64,000 bases of DNA from a bacterium (lineage in GTDB: Bacteria; Zixibacteria; MSB-5A5; GN15; FEB-12), in the NCBI GenBank assembly GCA_016708025.1, contig JADJGQ010000002.1:124001-188000 (forward strand). Reading direction: 5' to 3'. Below are positions 53,101 through 60,060 of this stretch, piece by piece (position 1 is the first letter of the stretch; each line of letters opens with the position of its first letter). Position numbers and translations under genes: made by a program. The notes beneath the pieces are model-generated. The model ran no database searches. It was given only the letters and a program-made list of their open reading frames with translations, and was not told the DNA's origin.

Positions 53101-54331
53101 CGGCCCCATCGATGATGCTCCGCACCAACATGTAGACCCGACGGTGCATCCGCAGGTCGATATTCAACTGGTACCCGGGATGCGTATGACAATAACTCAT
53201 GATCGTCCCGATCGACGGCGTCCCATTGCCGCAGTTGTCGATCACCGGTGAATACTGACTGATATCATGCGTATGGTACGTCCCGAGATTGTGCCCCATT
53301 TCATGCGCCACTACATTGATATCCCAATTCCCGTTATCCGGATAGCGGAGCGGGTGCACAAAACTCCCGTTCATAAACGCGTCGATCCCGTACGCTTCGT
53401 GCGTGCATGTATTGGAGATAAAGGCTATTCCAGCATAACTGGTCGTCCGCTCACCGGACAGCATATGCACCAGGTCAAAGTGCGAATCATCCTGGTTCAA
53501 TTTCCACCAGTCGCGGAATCCCCCCAGATCGTACGCATTAAATGGCGCGGGCGTCGTCCAGAAACGGGCATACCGCAACGCCAGCCTGATCTGCAGCTCA
53601 TCGATATAGATCGAACTCACCGCCCCGAGCAACTGCACCACATAGTCGCGGCAATCATTCACCGTGGGGAAGATGTTGACCATCGCCTGATCCATCTCCA
53701 GCGCGACATTAAACAGGAGCGGACCTTTGTTATCACTGGGAGTCAAAACCATCTGCTCGAGATCGAGCACTTCATGCGGATCATACTCTACACCGCAAAA
53801 TACCTCCGGCTCCATACTGCCGCTCCCGCTGATCGCCCGGATCAAAACACGCGACCGATCGATCACCCTCTCTTCCAGCGGTGTCGCCATCGCATATCGA
53901 CCTTTCGTCGATTGCACGAACCCGTTGATCATCCCCGATGGTGACACGCTGACATAACAATGCGAACCGGGATCTCCCGCCACTTTCCCGCGGAACAGCA
54001 CCACCTCCGGATTAGCCAACGGTTCGTCGCTCCCGCCGATCACAAACTTGACATCCGGCGCCAGGACAGAAAACCGCGTCAACTCCAGCTCGATCGACTC
54101 GGTCGATGAAACCGGTAAGCTCATCGTCCGTTCATATGAACCATCGCGAAGCTCTTGATACAGATTGCTGGTGACCGAAGCTTCTAATCCGGCCGTCTGC
54201 TGACTGTCTATTGCTGGAGCGAACGGCTCGATCCGAACCGATGCAGCGGCACTTTGCTCTGCAGTGAAAAACAACGCAGAACAAACCATGGTCAACAGGC
54301 AGAACAAGCGTATGATGGTGGCGTGACGCAT
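50156..54331 (-). CDS. Large secreted metzincin protease with propeller, thrombospondin-3 repeats and Cys-Pro twin dockerin tail
   Basis: I start this at the ATG at 54331: GAGG lies 4-5 nt upstream, a signal peptide follows (IIRLFCLLTMVCSALFFTA), and a good promoter lies about 110 nt before it. The open frame runs 116 codons further but overlaps the divergent yggS gene. The 1391-aa protein has a propeptide-like region, then a metzincin catalytic domain with zinc ligands His343, His347, His353 (HEMGHNLGTYHTH) and Met-turn Met378 (TIMSYC). Next come DCNGN-type calcium motifs (about 395-545), an NHL-like propeller (about 560-860; YGPDGNLYVANSGSN), thrombospondin type 3 repeats (about 870-1000; DSDGDGDGDACDNC), a 310-residue domain shared with the 1125-aa protein (about 1003-1314) and a 77-aa twin dockerin tail from CCIGTRGNVN to LPNCP. 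Confidence 0.92.
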   Translation of the reverse strand: MRHATIIRLFCLLTMVCSALFFTAEQSAAASVRIEPFAPAIDSQQTAGLEASVTSNLYQELRDGSYERTMSLPVSSTESIELELTRFSVLAPDVKFVIGGSDEPLANPEVVLFRGKVAGDPGSHCYVSVSPSGMINGFVQSTKGRYAMATPLEERVIDRSRVLIRAISGSGSMEPEVFCGVEYDPHEVLDLEQMVLTPSDNKGPLLFNVALEMDQAMVNIFPTVNDCRDYVVQLLGAVSSIYIDELQIRLALRYARFWTTPAPFNAYDLGGFRDWWKLNQDDSHFDLVHMLSGERTTSYAGIAFISNTCTHEAYGIDAFMNGSFVHPLRYPDNGNWDINVVAHEMGHNLGTYHTHDISQYSPVIDNCGNGTPSIGTIMSYCHTHPGYQLNIDLRMHRRVYMLVRSIIDGADCHPFDCNGNNVDDSVDIALGSSIDSNSDGIPDECQDCNANLVLDPQDIVLGAADIDLNGVPDMCEPDCNGNSYPDRAETVNGVSVDADGDFQPDVCNADCNNNAVMDFNEINANLTLDINRNRILDGCEDCDNNAVVDWEDLQYQGFLYAGDLNLPLNTDVGEFHSVSGVVNRTSGTSMGSVFDVKINPQSRLVTYTPLNSGEVWTFDPMTGNSAVLVAQGTLNSPAGIVFREISGTLYLLVCDMLSNRIVRFDATTGSFVNVFIPPGGSSLNLPIAMTYGPDGNLYVANSGSNTVHRFNGTTGASMGTFVTASSGTLSAPHGLVFNPANGHLLVTSYGNDKILEYDGTTGAFIRTFNEPTPVPDAPWGITVGPNGNLFVAAGGATKRIYEYQPLSGKYYRAFVRGSANMQDPTGIDFMPASALDLNQNLIPDVCEGGDMDGDGVADYADNCPAIANPSQTDSDGDGDGDACDNCQFVANPDQRDVDSDGLGDECDGCPANANPTQADSDADGRQDACDNCPSMANVSQADTDADLIGDACDPCPLDYYNDIDGDGICANVDNCPNVFNPLQEDSDLDGKGDPCDFEDAFVDTVATSLTKLAVKNNGNFGNSGSQGLGGANMDYSQSTDCNPSATTYLYEGSSVVGFVSGADTIVAMMMFNNASVINVSTGNPMLSTTTTADYDKFGSGTFVTQDSSIGIEKYYWAPKAADSSQFIIQAIKIYSFDGGTHSGLTIGEVIDWDIPSDISGNGSGVNGALNLVYQIGVESTNEPGECQNNDLRYAGMAWLGYYSNDTCALVTSETARNGYALDNSTWVYPNNGFVPEQLYTKMQTSGFTAWGGASTDLHSALTFHNNRTVGAGDTIVYYTALISLRQGSAIAMQTEVAKAHVWLQDHVRPSCAGNCCIGTRGNVNKSVSENPDLSDLSLLISYLTVTPKPSLPCIDEANVNGSVAQNPDLSDLSLLISYLTVTPKPTLPNCP

Positions 54332-54440
54332 AAATCCTCGCAACTTGCGGTTGGTGTCCTCTGACACACAGTGAGGAGTGTATCGGTCTGGAATATGTCG
54401 TGGTTGAACAGCCGGCGAAGTAGTCCGGCCTTTGATACTC

Positions 54441-54469
54441 AAATAGGGAAACAATTCGCGTTCTGTCAA
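54441..54469 (-). promoter_or_regulatory. Sigma70-type promoter of the metzincin gene
   Basis: On the minus strand a perfect TTGACA (54469-54464) is followed after 17 nt by CTATTT (54446-54441). Its position supports the start codon at 54331. Confidence 0.6.
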
Positions 54470-54621
54470 GGTAATACTGAGGAGCTCTATCCACGTTTCC
54501 CGACAGATCAACCCGCCTAACCGACACCTGGACAACCAAATCGACCATTCTAATCTTCGCGCATCTTCTCCAATATTTCTGTTGCGCCGTTTCCCACCGG
54601 CTGTATTTTGCATCTGCCTAT

Positions 54622-55338
54622 ATGAAACACACCATTGCCGACAACCTCCGCGAACTGCGCGGACAAATTGCCGAGGCATGTGAAGAATTCGACCGCGACG
54701 CTGACGAGATTACCATCGTCGCCGTGACCAAAACCTTCCCCTCCGACATCATCAAAAAATCCGTCGCTGTCGGTCTCTATGATATCGGCGAATCCAAGAT
54801 CCAGGAAGCTGAGACCAAGATCACCGAGGTTGGACATATCGCCCGCTATCACCTGATCGGCCACCTCCAATCCAACAAGATCAAAAAGGCCGTCCAGCTT
54901 TTCGATGTGATCCAGTCGGTTGATTCTTTCGAACTGGCTAAAGAGATCAGTCGACGGGCTGGCGAGCTGGATCGCGTGATGGAATGCTATATAGAGGTCA
55001 ACAGCTCTGGTGAACCGCAAAAGTACGGCATCGCGCCGGACCGGACCATTGACCTGGTCAAACAAGTTATCGAATTGCCCCACATTAAGTTATCCGGACT
55101 TATGACGGTCGGGCCGCTCACCGATGACCCCGATACGGTCCGCGACGCCTTCCGCATGGTCCACGAGCTCTTTCATCAGGCGCAGGAATCGGCGGGTGAA
55201 CAGTTTGATGTTTTGTCGATGGGCATGTCCGGTGACTTCCCTCTGGCTATCGCAGAGGGGTCCACGATGATCCGAATCGGCAGCGGGATTTTCGGTCCTC
55301 GCGGGACCAAAGGTAATACGCTGTCCGACAGCGAGTAA
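54622..55338 (+). CDS. yggS: YggS-family PLP-binding protein (PLP homeostasis)
   Basis: A 238-aa cytoplasmic single-barrel protein. The PLP lysine is Lys37 (IVAVTKTFP). Other family marks are IGESKIQEAE, HLIGHLQSNK near 90, VNSSGEPQKYG near 133 and the C-terminal LSMGMSGDFPLAIAEGSTM with RIGSGIFGPRG. Family members bind pyridoxal phosphate without a known catalytic reaction and keep PLP and amino-acid pools balanced. It is followed by divIVA after a 171-nt gap, an arrangement reminiscent of the yggS-sepF-yggT-divIVA region of Gram-positive bacteria but with the middle genes missing. It is divergent from the metzincin gene. Confidence 0.95.
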   Translation: MKHTIADNLRELRGQIAEACEEFDRDADEITIVAVTKTFPSDIIKKSVAVGLYDIGESKIQEAETKITEVGHIARYHLIGHLQSNKIKKAVQLFDVIQSVDSFELAKEISRRAGELDRVMECYIEVNSSGEPQKYGIAPDRTIDLVKQVIELPHIKLSGLMTVGPLTDDPDTVRDAFRMVHELFHQAQESAGEQFDVLSMGMSGDFPLAIAEGSTMIRIGSGIFGPRGTKGNTLSDSE

Positions 55339-55509
55339 AAGCTCTTTCTGCTCCTCAACTCCGACACAATTTCCCTCCTCCCAAGGTTAAGCTTTTCTCT
55401 TTTTTGTTCGATATATCCAGTAAATACAACGATCTGAACAACTTCAGGCGGTGTGCGCCAATTCGTTCACGCCGTCGGTTTCAGGACTCATAAAGAAGAG
55501 AGAAGGACC

Positions 55510-56547
55510 ATGGAGTTAACACCCAACGACATCCGGAATTTCGAGTTCCCCGGCAAAGTCCGCGGCTATGACAAAGACGCCGTTGACAACTTCCGCGAAC
55601 AGGTCGCCCTCACTCTCGAACATGTCAAACAGGACAACCTGAAACTGTCGATGGAAATTGAATCGCTCAAAACCCAATTGACCGGTTTGAAGCAATTCGA
55701 AGATGCCATTAAAAATGCTGCCATCGATGCCCGCCGTAATGCCGACTCAACCATGGCCGGAGCCAAAAAGGAAGCTGAAGAGATCATCGCCAAAGCGCAG
55801 GCCGAGGCCGACAAACAGACTTCCCATCTCGATGAACAGAAAACCGCTCTCCAGGCCCAGGTTGCCAAACTCGAACTGCTCAAGAAAACTTACCTCTCTA
55901 AATTACAGGGCCTGATCCAGTCGCATCTCGAGTGGGTCCAGGAAATGACCAAGTCGGAGCTTCCGGCTCAGGAGATCGACCAGATCTCCGTTATGCCGAT
56001 GCAGCCGCCAAAACAGACTGCCGTCTCTGAGCGTCTGCATGTTGAGTCCCGCTCCGAGATCACCACGAAATCACGCGAAACGATCGCCACTCAGCCGCCT
56101 AAAGAACGCGCTCCCCGGACCGAAGATGCCAACGCCGCCAGCCGAGTGGTCACTGTTGACCAGATCTCTTCTGAGGCCGACGCACCTAAATCGGATGCGC
56201 CGATCGATCCTGAATTGGCCGCCGCGTTAAGCAACTATCAGCACGCTGCTGATGCCGAGGGAAAACCGACCCAGCCAAAACGGAATAAAGAAACGACCCG
56301 GATCGATATCCCGTCCGAATATCAGGGAAAAGCATCCCAGCCCGATTTCCATGTTTCGACCGACAAAGTCGCTCGCGGCAATTACGAGCATGCAACAGTT
56401 AATATCGATGAACCGGTGGATGAACCGGCCGAACCTGTTGTTGCAGCAACCCCCGCGGTTGCGCCCGATCCAAACTCACTCGCCAACGTGCTCGACAATG
56501 TCGTGCACAAATTCGAGGAAGAGATGGACAAGGCCGCCCGCAGCTAA
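55510..56547 (+). CDS. divIVA: DivIVA-domain protein
   Basis: The ATG at 55510 has GAAGG 3 nt upstream and starts directly with the conserved MELTPNDIRN; the frame runs 19 codons further upstream without matching the family. The 345-aa protein has the DivIVA N-terminal membrane-binding and coiled-coil region (KVRGYDKDAVDNFREQV, then a long coiled coil to about residue 135). A low-complexity acidic and proline-rich linker (about 150-310) leads to an acidic C-terminal helix. DivIVA proteins bind curved membrane and place division or pole-associated partners. The linker makes it longer than typical 160-240-aa members. A strong terminator follows. Confidence 0.88.
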   Translation: MELTPNDIRNFEFPGKVRGYDKDAVDNFREQVALTLEHVKQDNLKLSMEIESLKTQLTGLKQFEDAIKNAAIDARRNADSTMAGAKKEAEEIIAKAQAEADKQTSHLDEQKTALQAQVAKLELLKKTYLSKLQGLIQSHLEWVQEMTKSELPAQEIDQISVMPMQPPKQTAVSERLHVESRSEITTKSRETIATQPPKERAPRTEDANAASRVVTVDQISSEADAPKSDAPIDPELAAALSNYQHAADAEGKPTQPKRNKETTRIDIPSEYQGKASQPDFHVSTDKVARGNYEHATVNIDEPVDEPAEPVVAATPAVAPDPNSLANVLDNVVHKFEEEMDKAARS

Positions 56548-56611
56548 GATAGTGAAATGTGATTTTCCTGCGCGTTTAAGCGCTTCATGACTAGCAGTTG
56601 ATCAGGTAGAG

Positions 56612-56641
56612 ACCGGCGAAGCAATTCGCCGGTTTTTTTTT
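56612..56641 (+). terminator. Intrinsic terminator of divIVA
   Basis: A 9-bp perfect stem ACCGGCGAA/TTCGCCGGT with GCAA tetraloop (56612-56633) followed by a run of nine T. Confidence 0.95.
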
Positions 56642-57057
56642 GGGCTTTAGTTCAGGAACTTCACCCGAAGGGCGTCGACGCCGGTTCCTGACAAACATCC
56701 TTCCTATAATGCCTCATTCCGCGCAGGCGGGAATCCATCTTCTTTTCGTCATCGCGAGCCTTGCCCGGCAGTGGACGGACATTCTTTGCGCGGCAGACGT
56801 CCCCGTCTGCCCGTCCTACACCGCCCCGTATTACAACTCTCACTACTCCCGGACCCACCCCCATTAATAGAGGGGAGAAGCGAGGTCAGATGCCTTTCTC
56901 TTTCGCCAATCAGAAAATCGATCACTCCTCCCAAAGCATCAAACCGCTTCCCCGCAACAACATGATCATTCCAGCCCGGCATCCCCTTATAAAGCGTACC
57001 ATCACTTTTGTGCGAGATATGATTGCCCGTCACGCCCGCGCACCGTATTTTTCTCCC
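56642..57057. repeat. Gene-free stretch built from short intergenic repeats
   Basis: It contains AGGAACTTCACCC...GGTTCCTGAC (about 56651-56691), GCGCAGGCGGGAATCCA (about 56721-56737) and GGCAGACG/CGTCTGCC followed by CGTCCTAC (about 56793-56818). Comparable pieces occur at 39656-39707 and about 61608-61625. The open frame leading into the next gene has no coding character here. Confidence 0.5.
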
Positions 57058-57333
57058 ATGTCGGACAAACGCCAACTCAAAGACCTTCGCTCGGTCGGCC
57101 CCGCGATGCTCGAGGATTTTCAGAAACTCGGGATAACATCGGTTGCACAGCTAAAGTCGAAAAACGCGCAAAAGTTGTATGACCAACTCTGTAAGATTGC
57201 GGGTCAGCGGATGGACCCTTGTGTCCTCGATGTTTTCTCCTGCGCTATCGCCCAGGCCAAAGACCCACAGCTTCCCGCCGAACAGACCGACTGGTGGTTC
57301 TGGTCGAAGATCCGCAAACAGCGGAAGCACTAG
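57058..57333 (+). CDS. Helix-hairpin-helix protein (Cdd1/pathogenicity-locus family)
   Basis: A 91-aa protein. The open frame extends to 56761, but the first 99 codons cross intergenic repeats, so I start at the ATG at 57058 (MSDKRQ). The helix-hairpin-helix part is LRSVGPAMLEDFQKLGI near residue 10, then SVAQLKSKNAQKLYDQLC. The second half has MDPCVLDVFSCAIAQA and the ending WWFWSKIRKQRK, all typical of the Cdd1-type family (Pfam name pathogenicity locus). Such HhH motifs bind DNA or proteins without sequence specificity; the function of this family is not established. It is followed by a methyltransferase gene 48 nt on. Confidence 0.82.
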   Translation: MSDKRQLKDLRSVGPAMLEDFQKLGITSVAQLKSKNAQKLYDQLCKIAGQRMDPCVLDVFSCAIAQAKDPQLPAEQTDWWFWSKIRKQRKH

Positions 57334-57381
57334 CCTCTTTGGCCGTTGCATCGGCTTAGTCAACTCGGTTATACTATCTCC

Positions 57382-58161
57382 ATGTCCAGCACCTATTCCA
57401 TGCCGCTTATCTATGACATCGCGTTCGGCGACCGGAATGTCGAAGGGGAATGCGATTTCCTGCTGAATGCATCAGAGATCCATCTCGGCCGACCGGTTGA
57501 ATCCGCGCTGGAACTTGCCTGCGGACCGGGAGCGCATTTCAGAGCGATGGCCAAGACCGGCATTCTCTCAGACGGCATGGACCTTTCTCCCGAGATGGTC
57601 GCCTACGCCAATCAGCTTGCCGCCAAAGAGAGGTTGACCGCGACGGCGTTCGAGGGGGATATGCGGCAGTGGGCCGCTCCGCGAAAGTATGACCTCGCCT
57701 ATTGCCTGCTGGTCTCGTTTGCCCATCTGTTGACCAACGACGATATTCTCGCGCATTTCAGTTGTGTGGCGAATCTGCTTTCGCCCGGCGGTATCTACAT
57801 TATTTCCCATGCACACCCGCGCGATTTTTATGGAAGCGGTGAGCCCTCGATCGAGCGGACCTGGGTCGCCGAGCGGGATGGGATCACGGTGGAGACCGAC
57901 TGGGGAGGGGAGAACCAACGCTTCGACCCGCTGGCCGAGATCGATGAACTGACTATCAGCTATACGGTCACGACCGATGGGAACAGCGAACGGTTTGAGT
58001 CGACGGAGCGTTTGCGCCGCCTTTCGTATCAGACCTTCCTGGCGTTGATCAAACAATCGGGAAGATTTGAACTAGCCGCGACATATGGGGATTTCGATAT
58101 CGGCCGCCGCCTGGACTCCGATGACTCCGTCCGCCTGCTGGCAGTGCTCCGAAAAATCTGA
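57382..58161 (+). CDS. SAM-dependent methyltransferase
   Basis: A 259-aa class I methyltransferase. I start at the ATG at 57382 (MSSTYSMPLIYD); the frame extends 12 codons upstream. Motif I is ALELACGPGAHF near 42, the acidic end of strand 2 is DGMDLSPEMV near 65, motif II region EGDMRQW near 93, and LLSPGGIYIIS near 129 is motif III. The C-terminal half is beta-rich and probably binds the substrate. The methyl acceptor cannot be told from sequence. It is not clearly tied to the DUF488 cassette that follows after 142 nt. Confidence 0.85.
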   Translation: MSSTYSMPLIYDIAFGDRNVEGECDFLLNASEIHLGRPVESALELACGPGAHFRAMAKTGILSDGMDLSPEMVAYANQLAAKERLTATAFEGDMRQWAAPRKYDLAYCLLVSFAHLLTNDDILAHFSCVANLLSPGGIYIISHAHPRDFYGSGEPSIERTWVAERDGITVETDWGGENQRFDPLAEIDELTISYTVTTDGNSERFESTERLRRLSYQTFLALIKQSGRFELAATYGDFDIGRRLDSDDSVRLLAVLRKI

Positions 58162-58303
58162 ATTTTCACTGACAGCAGCTGTCAGTGGGGGGTTGTATAT
58201 TTTTCATAGCGACAATTGAGACATCCGAAGTATGATTTCGCGGGATGGCTGGCGAGATCGGTAAGTGATTGCATCGTAGGAAATGTGGGGATATCTTGTA
58301 GTG

Positions 58304-58891
58304 ATGTTGTACTCCGTGGGACATTCGAACCAGACGCTGGAAGCGTTTGTTGCGCTGCTGCATCGGCACCAGATCGAGCTGTTGGTCGATGTACGTACTT
58401 CTCCGCGCTCCGGTTTTGTGCCGCAGTTCGACAAGGTGGTGCTTGAGAACAAGTTGCCCGGCTTCAAGATTCGCTATCGCTACATGGGAGATGTTTTGGG
58501 AGGGCGTCCGGATGGTGCGGAGTATTACGATGCCGATGGACGCGTGCTTTACTACAAACTTGCCCGCGCCAGTTTCTTCGTCACCGGCCTGGATACGCTG
58601 ACGATGCAGGCCGAAAAGGAACGCACGGTGATCATGTGCAGCGAGGAGGATCCCTCGGTTTGTCACCGTCATTTGCTGATCGGCCATGTTTTGTATGAGC
58701 AACAAATCGACTTACAGCATATTCGGGGGAACGGGCTGATTGAGCCGTACAGTGGGCTGGCTTCGAAAGAGGAATCGGCTCATCCGGAGCGACATCAGGA
58801 AGATCTGTTCGGGAATGCGAGGGAGCTTGAATGGAAATCTATACGATCGGTTTTGCGGGGAAGTCAGCCGCCGAGTTCTTCGGACTTCTGA
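58304..58891 (+). CDS. DUF488-family protein (first of a pair)
   Basis: About 195 aa. MLYSVGHSNQTLEAFVALL at the start and LLVDVRTSPRSGFVPQFDK near 27 are the conserved DUF488 strands. VLGGRPDG near 65 and MCSEEDPSVCHRHLLIGHVL near 108 (Cys, Glu, His) complete the core. A tail with EEDLFGN-like residues ends in a Ser-rich stretch. The start could be the ATG at 58283 (AGGA just upstream) or 58304; I chose the latter because family members begin right at this strand. The 3' end overlaps the next gene by 61 nt. DUF488 proteins have an unproven nuclease or nucleotide-related role. Confidence 0.85.
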   Translation: MLYSVGHSNQTLEAFVALLHRHQIELLVDVRTSPRSGFVPQFDKVVLENKLPGFKIRYRYMGDVLGGRPDGAEYYDADGRVLYYKLARASFFVTGLDTLTMQAEKERTVIMCSEEDPSVCHRHLLIGHVLYEQQIDLQHIRGNGLIEPYSGLASKEESAHPERHQEDLFGNARELEWKSIRSVLRGSQPPSSSDF

Positions 58892-59268
58892 AGTCGGCAG
58901 GCATTCGACGGTTGATCGATATCCGGTTGAACAATAGTTCGCAATTAGCCGGATTCACCAAGGTTGACAATCTACCGTATTTTCTCAAAGAGCTTTGCGA
59001 TATCGATTATGTGCATGAGCCTTTGCTCGCTCCCACCAAAGAAATCCTCGACAGCTATAAACATGGCGAGATCGAGTGGGCTCAGTTTGAGCAAAAGTAC
59101 CAGGAACTTCTGGTGGAGCGACGAGTCGCGGAGGTTCTGGACAAAGCGTTGTTTTCGAGTCGCGCTGTGATGCTATGCAGCGAATCGACGGCCGACCAGT
59201 GTCACCGCCGTTTAGTGGCGGAATACCTGTCGGAACATTGGGGAGACATTCAGATCAATCATCTATAG
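58831..59268 (+). CDS. DUF488-family protein (second of a pair)
   Basis: A 145-aa compact DUF488 protein. MEIYTIGFAGKSAAEFFGLL and LIDIRLNNSSQLAGFTK correspond to the same strands as in the neighbour. YVHEPLLAPTKEIL near 60 and LCSESTADQCHRRLVAEYL near 114 keep the Cys-Glu-Cys-His pattern. GGGAG lies about 6 nt before the ATG, which sits inside the end of the first DUF488 gene, so the pair is probably translationally coupled. The two differ enough to be separate subtypes rather than a recent copy; one may be catalytic and the other a partner. Confidence 0.88.
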   Translation: MEIYTIGFAGKSAAEFFGLLKSAGIRRLIDIRLNNSSQLAGFTKVDNLPYFLKELCDIDYVHEPLLAPTKEILDSYKHGEIEWAQFEQKYQELLVERRVAEVLDKALFSSRAVMLCSESTADQCHRRLVAEYLSEHWGDIQINHL

Positions 59269-59286
59269 CATCCCTGGGGAGGGAGC

Positions 59287-59991
59287 ATGGAAGTCGTCAT
59301 CAGTCATCTTACGCGGATGAATCCGGGGCACGTGTGTGCGGCCGGATTTGATCCGGCCACATTGCGCCCAATTCGCCCGGTCCTTGAGCGACCGCAACTT
59401 CTGCCCGTACGTTTATGCCAGGGGAGGCCGCCTCGCTTGCGTGTTCGCTCTGTCCTTTATCTGCATTCACCCAGGCCGTGCGGTGAAAAGCCGGAAGTTG
59501 AGGATCACGAGTGTCTGCTGGGACATCTCGTGGAGAAAAAGCAATTGCTGCACTCCGAACTCTGGCCGATGTTGACCAAAATGGTCAAACCGGGATTGCA
59601 GGCAATCTTCGGGAAGGAGCTTCAGCCCACGGGCAAGACTTTTTCAACTCCGGCCCATGAAGGTGCGGGTTCACTTGGATATGTTCATCCGGTGTACCGT
59701 TTCCGGCTTCATCTCGAGATGGATCATTTCGAGAATGAAGAACGCCTGAAGCTCCGGTATGTGGTGCACGACCGGACATTTCATTTGCCGGTAACCGACC
59801 TTCGGTTCTATTCGCTCCCGGATTTTCGCATTGATCAAAAGGCGGTGAATGCCGTCAATGGGTTATTTGAGGGTACGGAAGACGTCATACTTGCGGTTGG
59901 ACTGACCAGGCCATTTATGGAGAAGCACTGGCTCCAGGTAAATGGCATTTATCTTGAGAAGACGGAATGGGAGGAGCTGTTGGTAAGATAG
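59287..59991 (+). CDS. Probable dual OB-fold protein linked to DUF488 genes
   Basis: A 234-aa protein with GGGAG 2-3 nt before the ATG, 18 nt after the second DUF488 stop. The N-terminal pattern VVISHLTRMNPGHVCAAGFD, then LRPIRPVL, resembles the dual-OB (DuOB) domain described in bacterial defence-type gene clusters, which carries a Ser/Asn-x-Arg followed by a GxxCxAG and RPV signature. The second half (LRYVVHDRTFHLPVTDLRFY, LAVGLTRPF) fits a second beta-barrel. OB folds commonly bind nucleic acid. I am moderately sure of the family; no catalytic motif is seen. Confidence 0.6.
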   Translation: MEVVISHLTRMNPGHVCAAGFDPATLRPIRPVLERPQLLPVRLCQGRPPRLRVRSVLYLHSPRPCGEKPEVEDHECLLGHLVEKKQLLHSELWPMLTKMVKPGLQAIFGKELQPTGKTFSTPAHEGAGSLGYVHPVYRFRLHLEMDHFENEERLKLRYVVHDRTFHLPVTDLRFYSLPDFRIDQKAVNAVNGLFEGTEDVILAVGLTRPFMEKHWLQVNGIYLEKTEWEELLVR

Positions 59992-60060
59992 CGAGAGAAG
60001 AGGGTGATGCTCATTCGTTAGTGCGCGTGATGCGCTCCATAAACTCCGGTCGTTCATTTT

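Noticed and set aside
54332..54679. N-terminal extension of the metzincin frame
   Set aside because: It overlaps the divergent yggS gene and the promoter at 54441-54469, and the signal peptide begins at 54331.
56761..57057. N-terminal extension of the helix-hairpin-helix protein frame
   Set aside because: It reads through intergenic repeats and lacks similarity to the family, whose members begin near MSDKRQ.
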